From a virus, in IMG/VR virus record IMGVR_UViG_3300037189_012314, positions 1 through 20,857 of that record: a stretch of DNA of 20,857 nucleotides; one strand, 5' to 3'. Numbering within the stretch: the first letter of the stretch is position 1; the number at the start of each line of letters is the position of its first letter. The notes under the pieces are model-generated. The model ran no database searches, was not told where the DNA came from, and saw only the letters and a program-made list of their open reading frames with translations. Positions 6,119-10,964 of the stretch are shown piece after piece. The position numbers and the translations under genes were made by a program.

Positions 6119-6199
6119 TTATTCCTCCTCGTGATTACAGTATGGACAGGCAAATGAATAAAAGTCATCGTATGACTCTTTACACTTAGAACAGGTCAT
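6119..6199 (-). CDS. 26-aa zinc-ribbon mini-protein
   Basis: Too short for ordinary ORF calling. ATG 6199 follows AAGGAG at 6 bases. The product is MTCSKCKESYDDFYSFACPY followed by CNHEEE, a minimal zinc ribbon with C3-SK-C6 and C18-PY-C21 and almost nothing else. The stop codon lies two bases before the next gene's ATG. It lies in a run of four consecutive Cys-rich genes (6510 down to 5913), which supports it being real. Confidence 0.7.
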   Translation of the reverse strand: MTCSKCKESYDDFYSFACPYCNHEEE

Positions 6200-6208
6200 A
6201 ATTGCTCC

Positions 6209-6280
6209 TTACTTATGGCAAGCACAAGCACATTGCTTGCTTGGCTTCTTAATGTGATGAGTGCGACATACACAAATCAT
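6209..6280 (-). CDS. 23-aa Cys/His-rich mini-protein
   Basis: The ATG at 6280 overlaps the upstream stop as TAATG, with AGAAAGG just upstream. The product is MICVCRTHHIKKPSKQCACA followed by CHK. It has C3-V-C5, a HH pair, and C17-A-C19-A-C21-H at the end: nine Cys/His in 23 residues. The CxC spacing differs from a classic ribbon and could bind a metal cluster. Function unknown. Real expression rests on the overlap, the Shine-Dalgarno and the neighbours. Confidence 0.6.
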   Translation of the reverse strand: MICVCRTHHIKKPSKQCACACHK

Positions 6281-6510
6281 TAGATAGCCTTTCTTGGTGC
6301 TGGAATACAGAGATGACAGTAAAAGCCTGAGCCATCCTTGTATCCTGCTGGGTCGCTACAGATAGAGCAAGGTACAAACTTACCCTTCTGATGACGAGAT
6401 GTTTCCATACGAGAGATGACACTCTCGCAGTTACCGCAACCACACTTGTCCCGTAGGACGTTGATAATGCTGAAGTAATCCTCAGCAGATAGTGTTAGTT
6501 GAATTGCCAT
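6280..6510 (-). CDS. Cys-rich two-knuckle protein (76 aa)
   Basis: ATG 6510 follows AAGGAGAA (part of AGAAAGGAG). The N-terminal ~20 residues form a helix (MAIQLTLSAEDYFSIINVLR). Then comes C23-G-C25-GN-C28, and a C-terminal zinc ribbon with C48-SI-C51 and C65-HL-C68. Seven Cys in total. The C-terminal ribbon (PCSICSDPAGYKDGSGFYCH) is the type found in DNA- or protein-binding adaptors. It is first in the run of four Cys-rich genes and is preceded by a strongly structured leader. Confidence 0.75.
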   Translation of the reverse strand: MAIQLTLSAEDYFSIINVLRDKCGCGNCESVISRMETSRHQKGKFVPCSICSDPAGYKDGSGFYCHLCIPAPRKAI

Positions 6511-6556
6511 AATCTTCTCCTTTCTAAGAGAATAGATAGATACCTGATAATAGATA

Positions 6557-6620
6557 AGCCACCAGCCGTATAACCTGGTCTTACCGATAGGTAAGCATTA
6601 CGGCTATACGGCCAGTGGCT
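6557..6620 (-). other. Nested long hairpin in a leader region
   Basis: AGCCAC (6557-6562)/GTGGCT (6615-6620) encloses GCCGTAT (6565-6571)/ATACGGC (6606-6612), which encloses CTTACC-gata-GGTAAG (6580-6595). AGCCGTA (6564-6570) can alternatively pair with TACGGCT (6599-6605), so two exclusive folds exist. It lies about 45 bases ahead of the gene starting at 6510. The overlapping 82-codon frame (6743 to 6495) has no ribosome-binding site and is judged non-coding. Confidence 0.7.
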
Positions 6621-6715
6621 ATCTTGGATATAGTCAATAAGGCAGGTCATCTCCTTGCGTGGCATACCACAATGCCACATCGCTGTGTGGGTGTCGTGGT
6701 AGTAGCAGCCCCTAC

Positions 6716-6745
6716 CTATGCCCATAGCGGTAACTATGGACATAG
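6716..6745 (-). repeat. 12-bp hairpin, fully paired only as leftward RNA
   Basis: CTATGCCCATAG (6716-6727) and CTATGGACATAG (6734-6745) flank a 6-base loop. They match at 11 of 12 positions; the odd pair is G-U in the leftward transcript but A-C in the rightward one. This supports leftward RNA as the functional form. Confidence 0.65.
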
Positions 6746-6753
6746 ATAGAGGC

Positions 6754-6775
6754 AGGGAGCGCCTAAGCGCCCCCT
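6754..6775 (-). terminator. GC-rich hairpin after the 183-aa gene
   Basis: Leftward RNA folds AGGGGGCGC-TTAG-GCGCTCCCT into 9 bp including one G-U. It begins 14 bases after the stop codon of the gene ending at 6789. A U-tract is lacking, as is common for actinobacterial terminators, so efficiency is uncertain and partial read-through to the downstream genes is likely. Confidence 0.55.
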
Positions 6776-6788
6776 ACCCTACTAGGTG

Positions 6789-7340
6789 TTAGGCGTTTGC
6801 CATCTCCTTCACCTTGTTACCGAGATACTGCTTACGCAATTCATCGGCTAATGCCACAACTTCCATAAGAAGTGCGGTGTTAGGCTCTGTTTCCACCAAT
6901 GCGGTGTTACGAGCCTGTGAGAGTGCCTTCTTAGCAGCCGTAAAGACCTCATTAGTCTTTACGCCATTAAGAGCATCTTTAGCAGCCTGTTCTGCCTTCT
7001 CAGCAGAATAGACAGAAGCAACACGCTCAATTTCAGCGTTCATCGCTGTGATGTCCTTAGACACAGTAATGCGGTGAAAGTTCTCACCAAGCAATTCTGT
7101 ATCTATCTTGCTTAGGTCATAAGCAGGACAGACAGACTTGATGTAGCCTGCGAACGCCTCACCTAACTTGGTCTGACCCTTGAGTCCGACCGCAATAAGG
7201 TGTGCGACTGTGATAGCAGAGTCCTGTGAGAACAACTTAGACCAGTCCTCAGCGTGCCAAGACTTGGCGTTGTTGTGCTTGTCCACATAGGACTTGACAG
7301 CACTCTGCGATGCAGCAGATAGAGTTACTATTGCGCTCAT
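6789..7340 (-). CDS. Helical hypothetical protein (183 aa), first leftward gene
   Basis: The frame extends to GTG/ATG codons near 7394, but ATG 7340 has AGAAAGG nine bases upstream, while the extension overlaps a hairpin-rich leader and is rejected. The product begins MSAIVTLSAASQSAVKSYVD and is almost entirely alpha-helical and Ala-rich. The later part (RVASVYSAEKAEQAAKDALN) looks like a coiled coil. It has one Cys and no catalytic motif. As the first gene after the divergent region, probably with its own terminator, it may be strongly and early expressed. No family recognised. Confidence 0.78.
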   Translation of the reverse strand: MSAIVTLSAASQSAVKSYVDKHNNAKSWHAEDWSKLFSQDSAITVAHLIAVGLKGQTKLGEAFAGYIKSVCPAYDLSKIDTELLGENFHRITVSKDITAMNAEIERVASVYSAEKAEQAAKDALNGVKTNEVFTAAKKALSQARNTALVETEPNTALLMEVVALADELRKQYLGNKVKEMANA

Positions 7341-7694
7341 CTGTATAGCCTTTCTAGTATCCGGTAGGCAAGACCTTCCTGCCCCCGCTCCCACTACCTA
7401 GCCTTGCGACTAGGTAGTGAGCGTAGGTGCAGGAGATGACCTCCTTACCACTTTGCCCCTGATGGGTTACACCATAGTTTTAATCTATACAGACCACCCC
7501 ACCCTTAAACGCCTCGCCACACGCCGATTAGCGAGGTGAGATGCACTAGTAGCTCCTAGATCGGGTAGACAGTGGCCTAAATCTCAAAATGTGATAAGGG
7601 TCACAATATTGCAAAATAAGGCAGTGGCTTGAACTATCTATGATCATAGTTTTATTGGAGCGAAAATTGGCGGGGAGCTGTACAATCAGGAGCT
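7341..7694. promoter_or_regulatory. Divergent intergenic region between the two arms
   Basis: These 354 bases have no gene. Leftward there is a possible extended -10 (TGTATAGAT, near 7482-7490), giving a ~145-base leader with the 7392-7419 hairpin. Rightward, TACAAT at 7681-7686 lies directly before the first gene, though a matching -35 at 16-18 bases is not visible. CCTCGC/GCGAGG (7512-7517 and 7532-7537) and two copies of CATAGTTTTA (about 7471 and 7645) could be regulator sites. The region is the likely early/late switch point. Confidence 0.55.
7392..7419 (-). repeat. 10-bp perfect hairpin in the leftward leader
   Basis: CACTACCTAG (7392-7401) and CTAGGTAGTG (7410-7419) enclose an 8-base loop. 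It lies 50-80 bases upstream of ATG 7340 and would be in the 5' leader of the first leftward transcript. Confidence 0.75.
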
Positions 7695-7808
7695 ATGGAT
7701 GACAAAGAGCGTCTTAAGCGTTGGACATGTTGTTTCTGTGGGAAAGTTTATGTAGTTCCAGGACTAGCGAGGGATTGTGAAGAAAGATGCGTAGAGAAGA
7801 GCACATAG
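7695..7808 (+). CDS. 37-aa zinc-ribbon mini-protein
   Basis: ATG 7695 has AGGAG two bases upstream, which is unusually close, and TACAAT eight bases upstream, so the mRNA may have little or no leader. The product begins MDDKERLKRWTCCFCGKVYV, with C12, C13, C15 and then C28-EER-C32. It resembles the 35-aa ribbon at 10244-10351 (both have CF/N-CG-x2-Y-x-VP). It overlaps the next gene by 22 bases, and both copies of this mini-ribbon lie close upstream of a KTSC-like gene. Confidence 0.65.
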   Translation: MDDKERLKRWTCCFCGKVYVVPGLARDCEERCVEKST

Positions 7809-8269
7809 GTCACAACATAAGTGATGATGAACGTAATAAGCAGTTCAACATTGCTGCGGCCATGTATGGCTTCGCTGATCCTGCATTTCGGGATAAACCA
7901 CCAGATGATCCATCAGATGGTTATTCGTCAGAATTCGGGGATGGCTGGGAGCTTCAACCTGCTCCATCAACAGGTCTAAGGCGTAGAGCCTGGTTCGTTG
8001 CATATCATCGTGGTATGGAGATCCTAGTAGTGGTCTTTACAACCAAGACACGGAAAACATCAAAAGGCCGGGAACATTATGGTTCTGTACGTCCAATGTT
8101 CAAATACTTTGAATGTTCAGAGGATATGTGGGGCGGACTGCTCAAGTCGGGATCTACTGGTAAGTGGCTCCATGATAACTACACTCCGGGTAGCGATAAC
8201 TATGCACCTACAGATAAAAGAGATATCGAAGAGATGACAAAGGATTACAAGAATTCTCTAGGTAAGTAA
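7787..8269 (+). CDS. KTSC-like hypothetical protein (160 aa)
   Basis: ATG 7787 lies within the end of the 37-aa gene with GAAGAAAG immediately upstream. The N-terminal ~65 residues are hydrophilic (ISDDERNKQFNIAAAMYGFA). The C-terminal part has a strand (EILVVVFTTKT) followed by PMFKYFECSEDMWGGLLKSG and STGKW. This fits the KTSC pattern: a strand, Y/F-x-Y, an aromatic before a Leu helix, then S-x-G. KTSC domains are short, of unclear function, and sometimes linked to nucleic-acid proteins. The gene at 10512 has the same layout. The family call is tentative. Confidence 0.65.
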   Translation: MRREEHIGHNISDDERNKQFNIAAAMYGFADPAFRDKPPDDPSDGYSSEFGDGWELQPAPSTGLRRRAWFVAYHRGMEILVVVFTTKTRKTSKGREHYGSVRPMFKYFECSEDMWGGLLKSGSTGKWLHDNYTPGSDNYAPTDKRDIEEMTKDYKNSLGK

Positions 8270-8275
8270 TACACC

Positions 8276-8284
8276 TGCTATAAT
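8276..8284 (+). promoter_or_regulatory. Extended -10 promoter, probably leaderless
   Basis: TGC followed by TATAAT (8279-8284) is a perfect extended -10. The start codon of the next gene is at 8291, so transcription would begin at or within a base or two of the ATG. No Shine-Dalgarno precedes that ATG, which agrees with a leaderless mRNA. The same TATAATTAA core recurs at 9005 and 9591. Confidence 0.65.
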
Positions 8285-8290
8285 TAAATT

Positions 8291-8995
8291 ATGGATAAAA
8301 AGATAAAGTTCATAGCTGCTTCAGATATGAAGTACGAGAATGATGATGCACCTATTCCTGCATCTTCGGCAGTACCAGATTGGTATCGCCAATCTCCAGC
8401 TACAACTTATGAAGGTGATATCAAGTTCGGTAGAGATATGTCTACTATCAAAGCTTGTACACCATTCCTAGACTCAATCACAGCTGGATACTTCATAACT
8501 GCTCCAGATGATATCCACGTATCTACAAAGCCAGATGGTGAGAAGAACTTCACCTATGTTGTACCTACAGATAATGACTTTGCTAGAGAACGTGAAGGTC
8601 GCACCGGCTATCTACCTATCCCAGTTGGATATCATCCACATGTGTGGCGTGCATCACTCTATCCATGTGTAGAGACTCCAGAAGGCTACAGCACCCTCTT
8701 CATCCACCCGATGAATAGATTTGAGCTTCCCTTCTTATCTATCTCTGCCATAGTGGATACTGACAAACCCCTCCCGCCGGTAGCTGTGTCATTCTACATA
8801 CGAGAAGACTTTGAAGGCGTGATACCTAAAGGCACTCCGATGTTACAAGCTATTCCGTTTAAGAGAGATAATTGGAAGTCAGATGTCAAAGCTCCCTATT
8901 CTTCCAAGATTGCTGAGGAAATTGGCCGAGCTCTTGTAAATGACGAGAAAAGAAACTATTTAAAGAAATTCTGGCATAAAAAGACGTTTCGCTGA
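8291..8995 (+). CDS. Conserved phage protein of unknown function (234 aa)
   Basis: The product begins MDKKIKFIAASDMKYENDDA. Its features recall a protein family found in many T4-like and marine phages: PDWYRQ, CTPFLDSITAGYFI, GYHPHVWRASLYP, GYSTLFIHPMNRFELPF, and a late KGTPMLQAIPFKRDNWK. That family has no known activity as far as I recall; the fold appears beta-rich and compact, with no obvious catalytic residues. Length is about normal for it. There is no ribosome-binding site; a perfect -10 sits six bases upstream, so it is probably translated from a leaderless message. It is followed by a second promoter of the same type. Confidence 0.75.
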   Translation: MDKKIKFIAASDMKYENDDAPIPASSAVPDWYRQSPATTYEGDIKFGRDMSTIKACTPFLDSITAGYFITAPDDIHVSTKPDGEKNFTYVVPTDNDFAREREGRTGYLPIPVGYHPHVWRASLYPCVETPEGYSTLFIHPMNRFELPFLSISAIVDTDKPLPPVAVSFYIREDFEGVIPKGTPMLQAIPFKRDNWKSDVKAPYSSKIAEEIGRALVNDEKRNYLKKFWHKKTFR

Positions 8996-9004
8996 TTTAT
9001 CCAC

Positions 9005-9036
9005 TATAATTAATATAGAGACGCCAATCGGGTCTC
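9005..9036 (+). promoter_or_regulatory. Promoter for hsp20 with start-site hairpin
   Basis: TATAATTAA (TATAAT 9005-9010) is followed at the expected start point by GAGAC (9018-9022)/GTCTC (9032-9036), which would cap the mRNA with a hairpin. No convincing -35 is seen. The Shine-Dalgarno AAGGAG of hsp20 lies 20 bases after the hairpin. Confidence 0.6.
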
Positions 9037-9067
9037 ATTTAACTAGTTATCGTCTAAGGAGATAATT

Positions 9068-9583
9068 ATGGCTCATATGCCCATGCACGGAAATCCCAAA
9101 GATCCATTTCCTAATCGTTACCCAGAACCATGGTCTAAGGAATATCCGAAAATCACAAAACCAGAAGCACCTCTAACGATCACATCCCTATTCCCACAGT
9201 TTAATCGCTGGGCAATCGGATTTGATCCCCTCTTTGACACCTTCAAGGAAGTATCTTCATCTGTAAAGGCAAGCGGTTACCCGCCTTATAATATTTACAA
9301 GAAGAAGGACCAATACATCCTAGAACTGGCTGTGGCAGGCTTTGCTAAGGAAGATATCAAAATCTCCGTACAAGAGCTCACACTGACCGTAGAAGGCGAA
9401 TTAGAGGCATCACAGGAGGAAGCTATCCATAAGGGAATCGCTACCCGTGACTTTAAGCAAGACTTCGTTTTAGCGGAGTATGTAGTAGTCAAGGGTGCAG
9501 AACTTAAGGATGGTTTGCTTAGGATCACTCTCGAGCAGGAACTTCCAGAAGAGAAGAAAGCAAAGATTATCGAAATCGCATAA
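9068..9583 (+). CDS. Small heat-shock protein, Hsp20/alpha-crystallin family (171 aa)
   Basis: This is a holdase chaperone that keeps unfolding proteins soluble as an oligomer. The alpha-crystallin domain covers about residues 71-158: YPPYNIYKKKDQYILELAVA start, GFAKEDIKI, LTVEGELE, and the signature A144-ELKDGLLRITL. The N-terminal arm holds GFDPLFDTF, as in IbpA-type proteins. The C-terminal KIIEIA provides the I-x-I motif (168-170) that docks subunits. Length is slightly above the bacterial norm because of a Pro-rich N-terminus. Hsp20 genes occur in several large phages and may help virion protein folding. It has its own promoter and a hairpin terminator. ATG 9068 follows AAGGAG. Confidence 0.93.
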   Translation: MAHMPMHGNPKDPFPNRYPEPWSKEYPKITKPEAPLTITSLFPQFNRWAIGFDPLFDTFKEVSSSVKASGYPPYNIYKKKDQYILELAVAGFAKEDIKISVQELTLTVEGELEASQEEAIHKGIATRDFKQDFVLAEYVVVKGAELKDGLLRITLEQELPEEKKAKIIEIA

Positions 9584-9587
9584 TCCC

Positions 9588-9596
9588 TGCTATAAT
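9588..9596 (+). promoter_or_regulatory. Extended -10 promoter ahead of the tRNA cluster
   Basis: TGC-TATAAT (9588-9596) followed by TAATAAAGAG copies the 9005 promoter almost exactly. Transcription would start near 9603, at the foot of the following hairpin. It is placed to drive the tRNA cluster, although the hairpin would have to be read through or serve as a processed 5' end. Confidence 0.6.
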
Positions 9597-9606
9597 TAAT
9601 AAAGAG

Positions 9607-9646
9607 CCCCTGGTTTCTACGGCGAATACGTGGCCAGGGGTTTCTT
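9607..9646 (+). terminator. Hairpin with T-run after hsp20
   Basis: CCCCTGG (9607-9613) pairs with CCAGGGG (9634-9640), followed by TTTCTT. This looks like an intrinsic terminator for hsp20, but it lies after the 9591 promoter and directly abuts the tRNA-Asn 5' end, so a role as a leader or processing hairpin is equally possible. Confidence 0.55.
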
Positions 9647-9719
9647 TGGTCTTTAGCTCAGTCGGCAGAGCGTAGAGCTGTTAACTCTAATGTCCCTGGT
9701 TCGAGTCCAGGAAGACCAG
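9647..9719 (+). tRNA. tRNA-Asn (anticodon GTT)
   Basis: 73 bases. Acceptor TGGTCTT/AAGACCA; D-arm GCTC/GAGC; anticodon stem TAGAG/CTCTA with loop CTGTTAA; T-arm CCTGG-TTCGAGT-CCAGG. All stems are perfectly paired or G-T paired. The discriminator is G and CCA is not encoded. It is the first of three tRNAs. Confidence 0.95.
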
Positions 9720-9725
9720 CACGGA

Positions 9726-9840
9726 GTATGAGTCTGAACAACTCATACAAAGTTAGTTGTACCGAAACCTACCCTGTGAGCGCATCATACGAAGGTGTTC
9801 AGACCGATGGAGATTGCTCTGCTAACTCACTAGGTACAAC
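9726..9840 (+). other. Structured spacer between tRNA-Asn and tRNA-Met
   Basis: GTATGAGT-ctgaaca-ACTCATAC (9726-9748) is a perfect 8-bp hairpin. Just after it AGTTAG (9751-9756) pairs with CTAACT (9822-9827), and GTTGTACC (9756-9763) with GGTACAAC (9833-9840). The order of the arms makes the last two a pseudoknot or alternative folds. A final GTCAGC/GCTGAC pair (9842-9847, 9876-9881) precedes the tRNA. No ribosome-binding site supports the long open frame here. Confidence 0.6.
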
Positions 9841-9887
9841 AGTCAGCAGGTGGTTTAGATTAAGAATCAAAGCCGTGGCTGACACAT

Positions 9888-9962
9888 TGCGGAGTAGAGC
9901 AGTTCGGTCAGCTCAGCAGCCTCATAAGCTGAAGGTCGTGGGTTCAAATCCCTCTTCCGCAA
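9888..9962 (+). tRNA. tRNA with CAT anticodon (Met or Ile2)
   Basis: 75 bases. Acceptor TGCGGAG/TTCCGCA with one G-T; D-arm GAGC/GCTC; anticodon stem GCAGC/GCTGA with loop CTCATAA and one G-A mismatch at the outer pair; T-arm GTGGG-TTCAAAT-CCCTC with one T-T mismatch. The T1-A72 pair and the lack of three G-C pairs in the anticodon stem argue against an initiator. A lysidine-modified Ile2 (codon ATA) cannot be told from elongator Met by eye. Confidence 0.9.
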
Positions 9963-9990
9963 CGGAGTAACACTTGTATGGCGGTATATA

Positions 9991-10122
9991 TTTTAGTTAG
10001 CTACTAAAAAGAACGTTGACTGTTTACGCAAGTATGTAGGGGTTTCTAGAGCAGCCTACACGGTCTCGTCAGGGGACTCGGTTACAGACCTTACGGCGTG
10101 GTGAAAGATAAACCGACCTGAC
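9991..10122 (+). other. Structured spacer between tRNA-Met and tRNA-Gln
   Basis: TTTTAGT-tagct-ACTAAAA (9991-10009), TGTAGG/CCTACA (10035-10040, 10055-10060), and a coaxial pair GTCAGG (10068-10073) plus TCGGTT (10078-10083) with AACCGA plus CCTGAC (10111-10122) are all perfect. GGTCT (10062-10066) can pair with AGACC (10086-10090) across the last helix, giving a possible pseudoknot. Again no gene is supported. Confidence 0.6.
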
Positions 10123-10126
10123 ACAT

Positions 10127-10197
10127 TCTCCATTCGTCCAACGGCAGGACTCCTGTTTTTGGCACAGGCAATCGTGGTTCGAATCCACGGTGGAGAG
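10127..10197 (+). tRNA. tRNA-Gln (anticodon TTG)
   Basis: 71 bases. Acceptor TCTCCAT/GTGGAGA; D-arm GTCC/GGAC; anticodon stem CCTGT/ACAGG with loop TTTTGGC; T-arm CGTGG-TTCGAAT-CCACG, perfectly paired. The discriminator is G and CCA is not encoded. It is the last of the three rightward tRNAs. Confidence 0.95.
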
Positions 10198-10243
10198 CAA
10201 AGTGTAGTTACAATGGCTACCCCGCCGAAAAGTTTAGGAAGTT

Positions 10244-10351
10244 ATGGAAGAGTTAAAATTAGATGTGCTCTGCTTCAATTGTGGAGTGATGTACAAAGTA
10301 CCTGTTGGAACTAAGCAACCAACAACTAAATGTCCGGAGTGTTCAGACTAA
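10244..10351 (+). CDS. 35-aa zinc-ribbon mini-protein
   Basis: ATG 10244 has AGGAAG four to five bases upstream and the stop overlaps the next start (TAATG). The product begins MEELKLDVLCFNCGVMYKVP and carries C10-FN-C13 and C30-PE-C33, a complete minimal zinc ribbon. It resembles the 37-aa protein at 7695-7808. Such free-standing ribbons often act as small adaptors on nucleic acid or on polymerase, but this is only a possibility. Confidence 0.7.
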   Translation: MEELKLDVLCFNCGVMYKVPVGTKQPTTKCPECSD

Positions 10352-10512
10352 TGCCTAAGTATGATTACCGATGCAACAAGTGTAGTGGGACTCAAGAAGT
10401 TGAACGAGGCTTTGGTGAGGATTATGAACCTACCTGTTGCCAGGAGACTATGAGCCGTATCTGGTCTGCTACACCTGCTATATTTCGTGGTGGAGGCTGG
10501 GGAGGTAAGTAA
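10351..10512 (+). CDS. FmdB-like zinc-ribbon protein (53 aa)
   Basis: The start ATG 10351 shares a base with the previous stop; an ATG at 10330 lies inside the previous gene and is not used. The N-terminus MPKYDYRCNKCSGTQEVERG is the hallmark of the FmdB/CxxC ribbon family (MPxYxYxCxxCG), and the end SATPAIFRGGGWGGK matches the family's SxPAIxFxGxGWY. FmdB-like proteins are putative regulators. Oddity: the second metal pair is an adjacent C29-C30 instead of CxxC, so metal binding may differ. Coupled on both sides by TAATG. Confidence 0.8.
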   Translation: MPKYDYRCNKCSGTQEVERGFGEDYEPTCCQETMSRIWSATPAIFRGGGWGGK

Positions 10513-10937
10513 TGTCAGATAGATATCGGGCTAAGAGGTTTATGCCTTCAGTTGACCCAGATAACTACGCTGCTATTGCTGCTGCTCTAAAGCATGACCG
10601 TGAGACCAGTAGAGTCTGCGGACCAGGTTATGAAGAGATATATGCCCCTCAATCTGACCCTCTACGGCCTAGAGCCCAAAAATGCTGCTATAACCCTGCA
10701 ACTGAGACTTTAGTTATTGTAATGACAGACCCCGGCTTCGGTGGTAGACCGAGATACACCTGGATCCAGTATGATAGTGTTATCCCTGAAATGTGGGAAG
10801 AACTAAAGGAAGGTTCTTCTACAAATGAGTTTGTAACTCAGGCGCTTAATGGATGGCCTTGGTTAACTACATCATTTGGACAATTGCCACGAACTCGTTC
10901 TGAAACATTCGAAATGGGTTTTCAAGAGTATTTGTGA
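10512..10937 (+). CDS. KTSC-like hypothetical protein (141 aa)
   Basis: ATG 10512 overlaps the FmdB stop. The first ~50 residues include a helix (DNYAAIAAALKHDRETSRVC). A strand (TLVIVMTD) is followed by YTWIQYDSVIPEMWEELKEG and SSTNEFV, which fits the KTSC pattern (Y-x-Y, VP-x-x-W-x-x-L, S-S-x-x-F). It shares this layout with the 160-aa protein at 7787. It forms the end of a zinc ribbon / FmdB-like / KTSC-like unit; a tentative family call. Confidence 0.65.
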   Translation: MSDRYRAKRFMPSVDPDNYAAIAAALKHDRETSRVCGPGYEEIYAPQSDPLRPRAQKCCYNPATETLVIVMTDPGFGGRPRYTWIQYDSVIPEMWEELKEGSSTNEFVTQALNGWPWLTTSFGQLPRTRSETFEMGFQEYL

Positions 10938-10964
10938 TACGCTAAGTCTCTACGAGAGGGTAAG

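Noticed and set aside
6495-6743. 82-aa leftward ORF
   Set aside because: No ribosome-binding site, covers several perfect hairpins, and overlaps the well-supported gene at 6280-6510.
9751-9827. Non-canonical tRNA closed by AGTTAGT/GCTAACT
   Set aside because: Length (77) and a 7-bp acceptor fit, but no D-, anticodon or T-arm can be formed in the expected places.
9728-9970. 80-aa ORF across the tRNA cluster
   Set aside because: It runs through tRNA-Met and the structured spacer; typical translation of tRNA sequence (SNPSSATE).
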